Assembly (NCBI GenBank): GCA_014378155.1
Contig: JACMOF010000535.1
Coordinates: forward strand, 1 to 8,504
Origin: Caulobacter sp.
GTDB taxonomy: Bacteria > Pseudomonadota > Alphaproteobacteria > Caulobacterales > Caulobacteraceae
Direction: 5' to 3'
DNA: 8,504 bases
Part shown: positions 1 through 7,131 of the stretch, in pieces
Numbering within the stretch: position 1 is the first letter of the stretch
How the letters are laid out: each line of letters starts with the position of its first letter
Program-made: the position numbers and the translations under genes
Notes under the pieces: model-generated
Database searches by the model: none
What the model was told of the DNA's origin: nothing
Seen by the model: the letters and a program-made list of their open reading frames with translations, nothing else

Positions 1-654
1 GTGCAGCAGCTGCTCGCGGGCGCGGCTGAAGGGGACACTGAAGGAATGGGCCCCATCCGAGCGCAGGAAGATGGTGCGCGTCGTGGTCCGCTCCAGGAAC
101 TCCCGATCGTGGCTGACGATCAGCATCGGCAGGCGGTCGTCGTCGGACAGCCAGCTCTCCAGGGTATTGATGTTGGAGAGGTCCAGGTGGTTGGTGGGTT
201 CGTCGAGGATCAGCAGGTCGGGCTCGGCCAGTTTGGCCGCCGCGGCGATCAGCATCAGCCGCTGCCAGCCGCCGCTAAGCGATCCGAAGGTCTGCTGGGC
301 CGTCTCGTAGCTGACCCCGATCTCGTCCAGCAGGACGTCGACCTTCCAGTCCTCGCTGCCGTCGGTCAGCGGCAGGGCGCTTTCCAGCACCTCGCGCACG
401 GTCCTGTCGCCGAGGCCCGGCGGCACGTCCTGCGGCACGTAGCCGATCTTCAGGCCCCGCGACTTGATGGTCTGGCCCTCGTCCAGCTCCAGCTCCCCCA
501 GCAGGCATTTCAGCAGGGTGGACTTGCCGGCGCCGTTCTCGCCCACCAGGGCGGTGCGCGCGGCGTCGAGCTGAAGGGAGACGCCTTCGAAGACCTTGCT
601 GGTCCCGTAGAGGAAAAGGGCCTTCTCGACCCCGAGGACCGCCTGACCGGACAT
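1..654 (-). CDS. ABC-F family ATPase, N-terminal half (partial, runs off left edge)
   Basis: The 218 visible residues form a complete first nucleotide-binding domain: Walker A GENGAGKST at 38-46, Q-loop YVPQD with Q75, signature LSGGW at 126-130, Walker B plus the ABC-F hallmark LLILDEPTNHLD at 147-158, and switch histidine H182 in IVSHD. There is no membrane segment. The residues at the window edge (FSVPFSRAREQLL) look like the start of the linker that follows domain 1 in ABC-F proteins; the second domain lies outside. ABC-F proteins are soluble, ribosome-associated translation factors (EttA, Uup, YbiT types) or target-protection resistance factors. Which subgroup this is cannot be told from half the protein. 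The start is set by a strong GGAGGG Shine-Dalgarno on the minus strand (bases 668-663), 8 bases from the ATG. It is divergent from mreB and shows no visible functional tie to it. Confidence 0.93.
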   Translation of the reverse strand, partial: MSGQAVLGVEKALFLYGTSKVFEGVSLQLDAARTALVGENGAGKSTLLKCLLGELELDEGQTIKSRGLKIGYVPQDVPPGLGDRTVREVLESALPLTDGSEDWKVDVLLDEIGVSYETAQQTFGSLSGGWQRLMLIAAAAKLAEPDLLILDEPTNHLDLSNINTLESWLSDDDRLPMLIVSHDREFLERTTTRTIFLRSDGAHSFSVPFSRAREQLLH

Positions 655-692
655 GTTGAGCGCCCTCCGGCCGCAAGCTTCAGTGGAGGAGG

Positions 693-700
693 GTTCTAGT
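693..700 (-). promoter_or_regulatory. Candidate -10 element for the ABC-F gene
   Basis: On the minus strand these bases read ACTAGAAC, matching 7 of 8 positions of the Caulobacter housekeeping-sigma -10 consensus GCTANAWC (consensus from memory). It lies 38 bases before the ATG, which would give a short leader containing the GGAGGG site. The best -35-like word upstream, GTGACAG (TTGACNS with one mismatch), is 18 bases away, longer than the usual 10-14, so the pair is imperfect. This is a motif match only. Confidence 0.35.
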
Positions 701-762
701 CCCCGCGAGCCTGCGAAGCTGTCACTCCGAAGCGACACAGGCCATCCTTCTTGGCCCGCGGG

Positions 763-803
763 ACCGGCGATCGGAGCCGTTCGCCGGATCGGTGTTCGCC
801 GGT
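763..803. repeat. Nested inverted and direct repeats in the divergent control region
   Basis: ACCGGCGA (763-770) has an exact reverse complement, TCGCCGGT, at 796-803. A closer partner for its CCGGCGA core is TCGCCGG at 781-787, giving a 7-bp stem around a 10-base loop. The two right-hand copies are themselves a direct repeat, GTTCGCCGG, at 779-787 and 794-802, offset by 15 bases. The arrangement offers two alternative hairpins or paired protein-binding half-sites between the divergent genes. No known regulator motif was recognised. Confidence 0.5.
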
Positions 804-895
804 AACCACCGATTGGGCGGCTTCACCAGAACCTGTGCCGGTGGCGCGATGCCGCGGATTAGCTGCGACTGTCATTAAGCCTTGAAATCAACCCA

Positions 896-926
896 TTGGC
901 AGGGCACACGCATGGGGTCCTGTAAG
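896..926 (+). promoter_or_regulatory. Weak candidate promoter for the mreB operon
   Basis: TTGGCA (896-901, 5 of 6 to TTGACA) is followed after 19 bases by TGTAAG (921-926, 4 of 6 to TATAAT). Transcription from it would start about 95 bases before mreB. The spacing is long and the -10 poor, and no clear GCTANAWC element was found on the plus strand, so this is only the best of weak options. Confidence 0.2.
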
Positions 927-948
927 CGGAGGCCGAAGCGCCGGGTGT

Positions 949-962
949 CTTGATTCTTCAAG
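949..962. promoter_or_regulatory. Palindrome with an embedded GANTC site upstream of mreB
   Basis: CTTGA-ttct-TCAAG is a perfect 5-bp inverted repeat with a four-base centre. It contains GATTC (952-956), the target of the cell-cycle DNA methyltransferase CcrM in Caulobacter and relatives. It lies about 70 bases before the mreB start codon, a position where methylation state or a dimeric regulator could affect operon transcription. Sequence and palindrome are seen directly; any regulatory role is inferred. Confidence 0.4.
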
Positions 963-972
963 GTGCTGGTGA

Positions 973-2073
<1,101 letters not shown>

Positions 2074-2091
2074 GCGGCACAATCGTAAAGG

Positions 2092-2109
2092 GACGCCTCG
2101 GGGGGCGTC
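2092..2109 (+). other. Hairpin in the mreB-mreC gap
   Basis: GACGCC (2092-2097) pairs perfectly with GGCGTC (2104-2109) around a six-base loop, tcgggg. The hairpin ends one base before the mreC Shine-Dalgarno (GGAGA, 2111-2115) and has no T-run after it, so it does not look like a full terminator. It could mark a processing or stability boundary between the abundant mreB message and the downstream genes, or modulate mreC translation. Confidence 0.5.
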
Positions 2110-2110
2110 G

Positions 2111-2115
2111 GGAGA
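2111..2115 (+). promoter_or_regulatory. Ribosome binding site that sets the mreC GTG start
   Basis: GGAGA lies 9 bases before GTG at 2125. It supports this GTG as the start, giving a short basic N-terminal tail before the membrane anchor. No in-frame ATG offers a better start before the transmembrane segment. Confidence 0.6.
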
Positions 2116-2124
2116 ACCTAGTCC

Positions 2125-3282
2125 GTGCCCTTTCGCGAAGGTCCGCTCGGTGACCTGAAAGTGCCGCTGACCTGGGCCGCGGCCGTGGCGTTGATCGTCG
2201 CCGTCGTGATCGCGGTGGCGTTCCTGCTGGCCGACCGGCGGGAGAGCCTTCAGCAGCAGGCCTATGGCGTGACCCGCCAGACCATGGACACGGTATCCAA
2301 GCCGGTCAGCGGCGCCATCGCCGCTCCAGGGCGCTGGACCGGCCTGGGCGTCGATTTCGTCAGCAGCTACTTCTTCACGGCGTCCGAAAACCGCCGACTG
2401 AAGGCCGAGCTCAAGGACATGCGCGGCTATCGCGACCAGTATCTGGCCGAAGTCGACAAGAACGACCGCTATCGCTCGCTGCTGGGCCTGCGCACAGATC
2501 CGCCGATCCCGATGGTCGCCGCCCGCGTGGTCATCGACACCCGCGGCCCTTTCGCCAACACTCGCCTGGCCGACGCCGGCGCCGAGCGCGGCGTGGTTGT
2601 GGGCAATCCAGTCATGAACGAGCGCGGCCTGGTCGGCCGTGTGGTGGGCGTGGCCAATGGCGCCAGCCGGGTGCTGCTGCTGACCGACATCGCCTCGCGG
2701 ACGCCGGTGATGATCGACCGCACCAACGCCCGCGCCATCCTGACCGGCGACGGCGGTCCCAATCCCAAGCTGGACTATCTGCGCGGCGCCGATCCGATCA
2801 AGGAGGGCGACCGTGTCGTCACCTCGGGCGATGGCGGCGTGGTGCCGCGCGGCTTGCCGGTGGGCGCGGCGGTCAAGGGCCTGGACGGCCGCTGGCGCGT
2901 GGTGCTGTTCGCCGACGACACCGCCATCGACTATGTCCGTATCCTGTTGTTCACGGATTTCTCGCAGCTGGCCGACCAGAAAGCGCTACTGACCCGCAGC
3001 CTGCCGCCGGTGACGACGGAAGATCCCAACGTCTCGATCCTCGGCCCAGCCATGGCGCCCAAGCCAGCGACGACCAAGCCAGCGACGACCACGCCAGCGA
3101 CGACCGCGCCAGTGACCTCGCCCAAGCCGGCCACCGCTGCCTCAGCCAAGCCGCCGGCGACGACCTCGGCCGCACCCAAGCCCTCAACCGTGCCGCCGAA
3201 GCCTGCGGTTTCAAAGCCGGCCGCGCCCAAGCCGCCGGCCACGGCTCCCACGGCGGCCCAGCCGCCAGGCGGCGCGCTATGA
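2125..3282 (+). CDS. mreC: Rod-shape-determining protein MreC
   Basis: MreC is a bitopic inner-membrane protein whose periplasmic part binds PBP2 and activates the RodA-PBP2 synthase. The 385 residues show a short cytoplasmic N-terminus, one transmembrane helix at about 15-36, a coiled-coil-like stretch at about 87-122 (ASENRRLKAELKDM onwards) for dimerisation, and the beta-rich MreC domain to about 300, with conserved-looking NERGLVGRV, LLLTDIASRTPV and TSGDGGVVPRGLPVG. After about residue 308 comes a low-complexity Pro/Ala/Thr/Lys tail of roughly 77 residues with eight lysines and no acidic residue. E. coli MreC is 367 residues as I recall, so the overall length is only modestly larger. Start is GTG with a good Shine-Dalgarno. 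The stop overlaps the mreD start (ATGA), implying translational coupling. Confidence 0.95.
   Translation: MPFREGPLGDLKVPLTWAAAVALIVAVVIAVAFLLADRRESLQQQAYGVTRQTMDTVSKPVSGAIAAPGRWTGLGVDFVSSYFFTASENRRLKAELKDMRGYRDQYLAEVDKNDRYRSLLGLRTDPPIPMVAARVVIDTRGPFANTRLADAGAERGVVVGNPVMNERGLVGRVVGVANGASRVLLLTDIASRTPVMIDRTNARAILTGDGGPNPKLDYLRGADPIKEGDRVVTSGDGGVVPRGLPVGAAVKGLDGRWRVVLFADDTAIDYVRILLFTDFSQLADQKALLTRSLPPVTTEDPNVSILGPAMAPKPATTKPATTTPATTAPVTSPKPATAASAKPPATTSAAPKPSTVPPKPAVSKPAAPKPPATAPTAAQPPGGAL
3061..3120 (+). repeat. 15-base tandem repeat in the mreC tail
   Basis: Four consecutive 15-base units encode KPATT, KPATT, TPATT and APVTS. The first two (aagccagcgacgacc) are identical, the third differs by two bases, and the fourth is degenerate. 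Because the unit is a multiple of three, copy-number change by slippage would lengthen or shorten the periplasmic tail without breaking the frame. Confidence 0.85.
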
Positions 3283-3794
3283 GCATGGGCGGGGCGCGGC
3301 CTCTGCATCCCGCGCGCTGGCTGGGCGTGCCGCTGCTGCTGTCGATCTTGGCGACCGTCGTCTTCGCCGCGCCGATCCGCCTCTATGGCCTGCAACTTCC
3401 GGAGCCCGTGTTCGCCATGGTCCCCGCCTTTGCCTGGGCCCTGATCCGCCCGTCGATCCTGGCGCCCTTCGCCCTGCTGGTTCTGGGCCTGTTCCTGGAT
3501 GTGTTCTGGGGCGGGCCTTCGGGCCTGTGGGCGCTGTCGCTGCTGGTGGCCTACGCCACCGCCCTGGCCGGCCGCAACATGATGACCGGCCAGAGCCGGC
3601 CAATCATGTGGGCCTGGTTTTCCGGAGTCACCGCCGTGGCGATGATCGGCGGTTTCTTGTTCACCATGCTAGACAGTCTGGCCATGCCCAGTCTGCTGGC
3701 CGTGTTCTGGCAATTCCTGGTGACCGCCTTGCTGTTTCCGTTCGCCCACCGGCTGATCGACCGGTTCGAGGACGCGGACGTTCGGTTCCGGTGA
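3279..3794 (+). CDS. mreD: Rod-shape-determining protein MreD
   Basis: MreD is a small polytopic inner-membrane protein of the elongasome that works with MreC. The 171 residues are almost wholly hydrophobic, with five to six likely membrane spans (first at about 15-31). They include the family-like stretch LLVLGLFLDVFWGGPSGLWALSLL in the middle, and the protein ends in a short charged tail. The length is close to the roughly 160-170 usual for MreD. Identification rests on this topology plus its place between mreC and mrdA, since MreD sequences are poorly conserved. The ATG overlaps the mreC stop by four bases; a second ATG two codons downstream is also possible. No strong Shine-Dalgarno is present, consistent with coupling to mreC. 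Confidence 0.93.
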   Translation: MSMGGARPLHPARWLGVPLLLSILATVVFAAPIRLYGLQLPEPVFAMVPAFAWALIRPSILAPFALLVLGLFLDVFWGGPSGLWALSLLVAYATALAGRNMMTGQSRPIMWAWFSGVTAVAMIGGFLFTMLDSLAMPSLLAVFWQFLVTALLFPFAHRLIDRFEDADVRFR

Positions 3795-3798
3795 CGCC

Positions 3799-5823
3799 AT
3801 GAGCGAACCGTCCATCTTCTTCTTCGAGGTCAATGAGCGGCAGGGGGTCTTCCACCGCCGGGCGTTTCTGATGGGCGGCCTGGCTGGCGGCGGGTTGCTT
3901 GCCTTGGGCGGACGGCTGGCGCAGCTGCAGTTGGTCGAGGCCCAGCGCTATCAGAAGCTTTCGGCCGGCAACCAGTTCAACTACCGCCTGGTGCCGCCGC
4001 CCCGCGGCCTGATCCTCGACCGCAACGGCGTGGCCCTGGCCTCGAACCGGCCCAATTTCCGGCTGCTGATCACCAAGGACTCCAAGGATTTCGACGTCGA
4101 GGCCTCCCTCGACGACCTGGCCACTCTGGTGCCGATCGACGGTACGCGCCGGTCGCGCCTGATCAAGGACATCGCCCGCGCGCCCAAGAAGGCTCCGGTG
4201 GCGGTGATGGAAGACATGACCTGGGAGGAGTTCTCCCGCGTCAACATCCGCGCCCCTGAGCTGCCGGGCGTCACCGCCGACATGGGCGAGGTGCGGGTCT
4301 ATCCCTTCGGCGGGGCCTTCGCCCACGTGATCGGCTATGTGGCCAAGGTCTCGGATCGCGACCTGGAAAAGGCCAAGGACGAGCCCGACCAGGACCTGCT
4401 GCACCATCCGGGGTTCCGGATCGGCAAGGCGGGGATCGAAAAGGCCCTCGACCGCGACCTGCGCGGCCGTCCGGGCGCGACCAAGGCCGAGGTCGACGCC
4501 CAGGGCCGCGTCGTGCGTCTGGATCCCGAGGGCGACATCCTGCCGACCGCCGGCAAGGAAGTGAGGCTAACGCTGGACGCCGACATCCAGAACCGCGCGC
4601 TGGAAGTGATGGGTGAGGAAAGCGGCGCGATCGTCGTGATCGATATCCGCAACGGCGACCTGCTGGCCATGGTCTCGGCCCCCAGCTTCGACGCCAACCG
4701 CTTCGTCAAGGGCCTGTCGGGTCCCGAATATCGCGCCTTGGCCGAATATGAGCGCAAGCCGCTGCTGGACAAGGTGCTGAACGGCACCTTCCCGCCCGGC
4801 TCGACCTTCAAGCCGACCGTTGGTCTGGCCGCTCTGACTGCGGGCGTGGACCCAGAGGCGCGGGTCAATTGCGGCGGCAGCTGGTACTATGGCAACCGCA
4901 CCTGGCGGTGCTGGGAGAAGCGCGGGCACGGCTCGCAGAACATGCACGAGGCCATCAAGAACTCCTGCGACATCTATTTCTACCAGACGGCGCTGAAGGT
5001 CGGCCCCGACGCCATCGCGACGACCGCCCGGGCCATGGGCTTTGGCCAGACCTTCGATATCGGCATTCCCGGCCAGAAGAAGGGGCTGGTGCCTGATCGT
5101 GCCTGGAAGAAGCGGGCAAACGTCAAAAATCCCCCGAACCAGACCTGGTTTCCGGGCGAGACTCCCAGCTATGGGATCGGGCAGGGGGCTCTGAACGTCA
5201 ATGCCCTGCAGCTGGCGGTGATGACCGCGCGTCTGGCTAACGGTCGCAAGGCGCTGAACCCGCGGCTTATCAAGTCAGTCGGCGGCGTCGAGCAGCCCAG
5301 CGGCGCGGCCGTGCCCGACCTGCCGTTCACGATGGAGCACCTGGCCTATGTGCGCGGCGGCATGGAGGCGGTCGCCAATGACGTGCGCGGCACGGCCTAT
5401 CGCCAGAGCCAGCTGGGTTTGGGCGACGTCAAGATGGCCGGCAAGACCGGCACCGCCCAGGTCCGCAGCTATGACAAGGTCGCCAACCGCAAGAGCGACA
5501 GCGTCGCCTGGAAGCTCAAGGACCACAACCTGTTCGTGGCCTTCGCGCCCTATGATGACCCGCGCTACGCCGTCGCCGTGATCATCGAGCATGGCGGCAT
5601 GGGCGGCGCCACCGCCGGCGCCCCGCGGGCCCGCGAGGTGATGCGTGTGGCGCTGTTGAAGGATCCCGAAATCCGCGCCCGCATCGAACGCCCCGCGCCG
5701 CTGCCTGACGCGCCGGTCGAGGCCGCCGACGGCGCGGTCGAAGGCGCGGCGCCCGAAGATCCCACCGAGGGCGCGCCTCCGCCGCCTCCCGTTCCCGCCC
5801 CCGTTCCTGGAACACCCCGATGA
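3799..5823 (+). CDS. mrdA: Penicillin-binding protein 2 (elongation-specific D,D-transpeptidase)
   Basis: PBP2 is the class B transpeptidase that cross-links side-wall peptidoglycan together with RodA. The 674-residue protein has an N-terminal anchor at about 23-45 and a pedestal domain beginning near PPPRGLILDRNG. In the transpeptidase domain the catalytic motifs are S335-T-F-K338 in FPPGSTFKP, S389-C-D391 (the SxD form usual in PBP2), and K549-T-G551 in AGKTGTAQ. All are intact. It is longer than E. coli PBP2 (about 633 residues), mostly through a Pro/Ala/Glu tail at about 631-674 with seven acidic residues. The anchor is glycine-rich and preceded by RRAFL (20-24), a twin-arginine-like motif. 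The ATG is four bases past the mreD stop; its Shine-Dalgarno is poor, so coupling is likely. The stop overlaps the rodA start. Confidence 0.97.
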   Translation: MSEPSIFFFEVNERQGVFHRRAFLMGGLAGGGLLALGGRLAQLQLVEAQRYQKLSAGNQFNYRLVPPPRGLILDRNGVALASNRPNFRLLITKDSKDFDVEASLDDLATLVPIDGTRRSRLIKDIARAPKKAPVAVMEDMTWEEFSRVNIRAPELPGVTADMGEVRVYPFGGAFAHVIGYVAKVSDRDLEKAKDEPDQDLLHHPGFRIGKAGIEKALDRDLRGRPGATKAEVDAQGRVVRLDPEGDILPTAGKEVRLTLDADIQNRALEVMGEESGAIVVIDIRNGDLLAMVSAPSFDANRFVKGLSGPEYRALAEYERKPLLDKVLNGTFPPGSTFKPTVGLAALTAGVDPEARVNCGGSWYYGNRTWRCWEKRGHGSQNMHEAIKNSCDIYFYQTALKVGPDAIATTARAMGFGQTFDIGIPGQKKGLVPDRAWKKRANVKNPPNQTWFPGETPSYGIGQGALNVNALQLAVMTARLANGRKALNPRLIKSVGGVEQPSGAAVPDLPFTMEHLAYVRGGMEAVANDVRGTAYRQSQLGLGDVKMAGKTGTAQVRSYDKVANRKSDSVAWKLKDHNLFVAFAPYDDPRYAVAVIIEHGGMGGATAGAPRAREVMRVALLKDPEIRARIERPAPLPDAPVEAADGAVEGAAPEDPTEGAPPPPPVPAPVPGTPR

Positions 5824-6977
5824 CCCTCAGCGGCGGCCTCAGCCGGCCCGGCGAACGCGACCGGCCGATCATCAAGTTCATGGAGATCGACTGGACCCTG
5901 TGCCTGGTCCTCTGCCTGATCGCCGGCACCGGCGCGCTGATGTTGTTCTCAATCGCAGGCGGCTCGTGGGAGCCTTGGGCCGACAAGCACCTGCTGCGCT
6001 TCGGGATCTATTTCGTGTTCATGATCGGCCTGGCGATGCTGGACCTGCGGGTCTGGTTCAGCCTGGCCTATCCCATCTATACTGCGGGCCTGATCCTGCT
6101 GGTGCTGGTCGAACTGATCGGCGACGTCTCGTTGGGAGCCCAGCGTTGGCTGCAGCTAGGCCCCCTGAGGTTTCAGCCGTCCGAGGTGATGAAGATCGGC
6201 GTCGTCCTGGCCCTGGCTCGCTATTATCACGGCCTTTCGGCCGACAGCGCCCGGCTGTCGTGGAAGCTGCTGGTGCCGGTGGTGTTGATTGGTCTGCCCA
6301 CCTTGCTCGTCGCTCACCAACCCGACCTGGGAACCGCTGTGCTGATCGCCCTGCCGGGCCTGGCGGTGATGGTGCTGGCCGGCCTGTCGCTGCGCCTGAT
6401 CATCGGCGGGATCGTGCTGGGGCTCGCGGCCCTGCCGCCGTTCATCTTCTTCGTGCTGCACGACTATCAGCGCAACCGCATCCTGACCTTCCTGCACCCG
6501 GAAAACGACCCGTCGGGCAACGGCTATCACATCATGCAGTCGAAGATCGCCCTGGGTTCCGGCGGGCTGATGGGCAAGGGCTTTGGCCTGGGCTCGCAGA
6601 GCCAGCTCAACTTCCTGCCCGAGAAACAGACCGACTTCATCTTCGCCACCCTGGCCGAGGAATTCGGCTTCATCGGCTGTTTCAGCGTGCTGTTCCTGTA
6701 CGGCGTGGCGATCTTCATGGCCCTGCGCATCGCCTCGATCAGCCACAGCCACTTCGGCCGGCTGTCGGCGGCGGGCGGCACCGCGACCTTCGCGCTCTAT
6801 GTGCTGATCAACGGCGCCATGGTGATGGGCATGGCCCCGGTGGTGGGCGTGCCGATGCCGATGCTGTCGTACGGCGGCACGGTCATGCTGACGGTGATGG
6901 TCGGGTTTGGGCTGGTCCAGGCCGTGCGGGTGCACCGCTATACCGAGGTGACCAGCGGCAAGGGTTCGTTGATGTAG
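5820..6977 (+). CDS. rodA: Peptidoglycan glycosyltransferase RodA (SEDS family)
   Basis: RodA polymerises lipid II into glycan strands in the inner membrane and acts as a complex with PBP2. The 385-residue sequence shows about ten membrane spans starting near residue 24. SEDS landmarks are GAQRWLQLGPLRFQPSE (106-122), HQPDLGTA (166-173), the long periplasmic-loop stretch with HPENDPSGNGYHIMQSKIALGSGG (226-249), QTDFIFATLAEEFGF (270-284) with D272 aligning to the catalytic aspartate of RodA, and PVVGVPMPMLSYGGT (340-354). All key positions are present. The ATG overlaps the mrdA stop by four bases (ATGA), with a weak GGAA at 5809-5812. A second ATG at 5880 (MEIDW) just before the first span is a less likely start. 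Last gene of the operon. Confidence 0.96.
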   Translation: MTLSGGLSRPGERDRPIIKFMEIDWTLCLVLCLIAGTGALMLFSIAGGSWEPWADKHLLRFGIYFVFMIGLAMLDLRVWFSLAYPIYTAGLILLVLVELIGDVSLGAQRWLQLGPLRFQPSEVMKIGVVLALARYYHGLSADSARLSWKLLVPVVLIGLPTLLVAHQPDLGTAVLIALPGLAVMVLAGLSLRLIIGGIVLGLAALPPFIFFVLHDYQRNRILTFLHPENDPSGNGYHIMQSKIALGSGGLMGKGFGLGSQSQLNFLPEKQTDFIFATLAEEFGFIGCFSVLFLYGVAIFMALRIASISHSHFGRLSAAGGTATFALYVLINGAMVMGMAPVVGVPMPMLSYGGTVMLTVMVGFGLVQAVRVHRYTEVTSGKGSLM

Positions 6978-6981
6978 GATC

Positions 6982-7005
6982 TAGGGGGCGATCACTTGCC
7001 CCCTA
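6982..7005. terminator. Hairpin just after rodA, possible operon terminator
   Basis: TAGGGGGC (6982-6989) and GCCCCCTA (6998-7005) form a perfect 8-bp stem around an eight-base loop, five bases after the rodA stop. No T-run follows on the plus strand, so intrinsic termination would be atypical; it may instead end or protect the transcript 3' end. It overlaps the left arm of the composite repeat element. Confidence 0.5.
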
Positions 7006-7121
7006 CGGATCGCTTCGCGATCGTCTTCCCCCAGAGGGGGAAGAGCTCAGGCGCCGGCGCTGGCGCGAAGCTCCGCCCCCTCGCCGCGACAGACGGCGAA
7101 GCCGTCAGGTGGGGGCAAGTG
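6993..7121. repeat. Composite palindromic intergenic element bounded by an 11-base inverted repeat
   Basis: The outer arms are exact inverted copies: CACTTGCCCCC (6993-7003) and GGGGGCAAGTG (7111-7121). Inside is a chain of perfect hairpins: GATCGC-ttc-GCGATC (7008-7022), CTTCCCCC-aga-GGGGGAAG (7025-7043), GCGCC-ggcgct-GGCGC (7051-7066) nested in GAGCT/AGCTC (7043-7047, 7069-7073), and GACGGC-gaa-GCCGTC (7092-7106). It has no coding potential and fills most of the gap between the convergent rodA and dinB genes. The architecture suggests a dispersed REP- or MITE-like element, and from memory similar words recur in Caulobacter intergenic DNA. No target duplication was seen. It contains no GANTC, unlike the published Caulobacter CIR repeats as I recall them. 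Confidence 0.6.
7025..7043. terminator. Strong GC hairpin between convergent rodA and dinB
   Basis: CTTCCCCC and GGGGGAAG form a perfect 8-bp stem with a three-base loop, the most stable simple hairpin in the gap. Being symmetrical, it could slow polymerase from either gene. There is no T-run on either strand, so it is called only as a possible bidirectional terminator; it may equally be just a component of the repeat element. Confidence 0.35.
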
Positions 7122-7131
7122 GGTGAGCCAC

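Noticed and set aside
779..797. GTTC...GTTC direct repeat as an alphaproteobacterial LexA (SOS) box
   Set aside because: The recalled consensus is GTTC-N7-GTTC. Here the spacing is 11 bases and neither neighbour (ABC-F, mreB) is an expected SOS gene.
875..878. TTAA as a CtrA half-site upstream of mreB
   Set aside because: There is no second TTAA seven bases away in either direction, and a lone half-site in a 375-base region is weak evidence.
6867..6881. RodA motif SYGGT in place of the familiar SYGGSS
   Set aside because: I believe this variant is common in alphaproteobacterial RodA. The catalytic aspartate (D272) and other SEDS motifs are intact, so it is not treated as unusual.
5900..7126. 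Long plus-strand frame overlapping rodA in another frame (408 codons)
   Set aside because: The translation is Arg/Pro/Gly-rich with no recognisable domain. It covers rodA and continues into the palindromic element, as expected of a GC-driven shadow frame.
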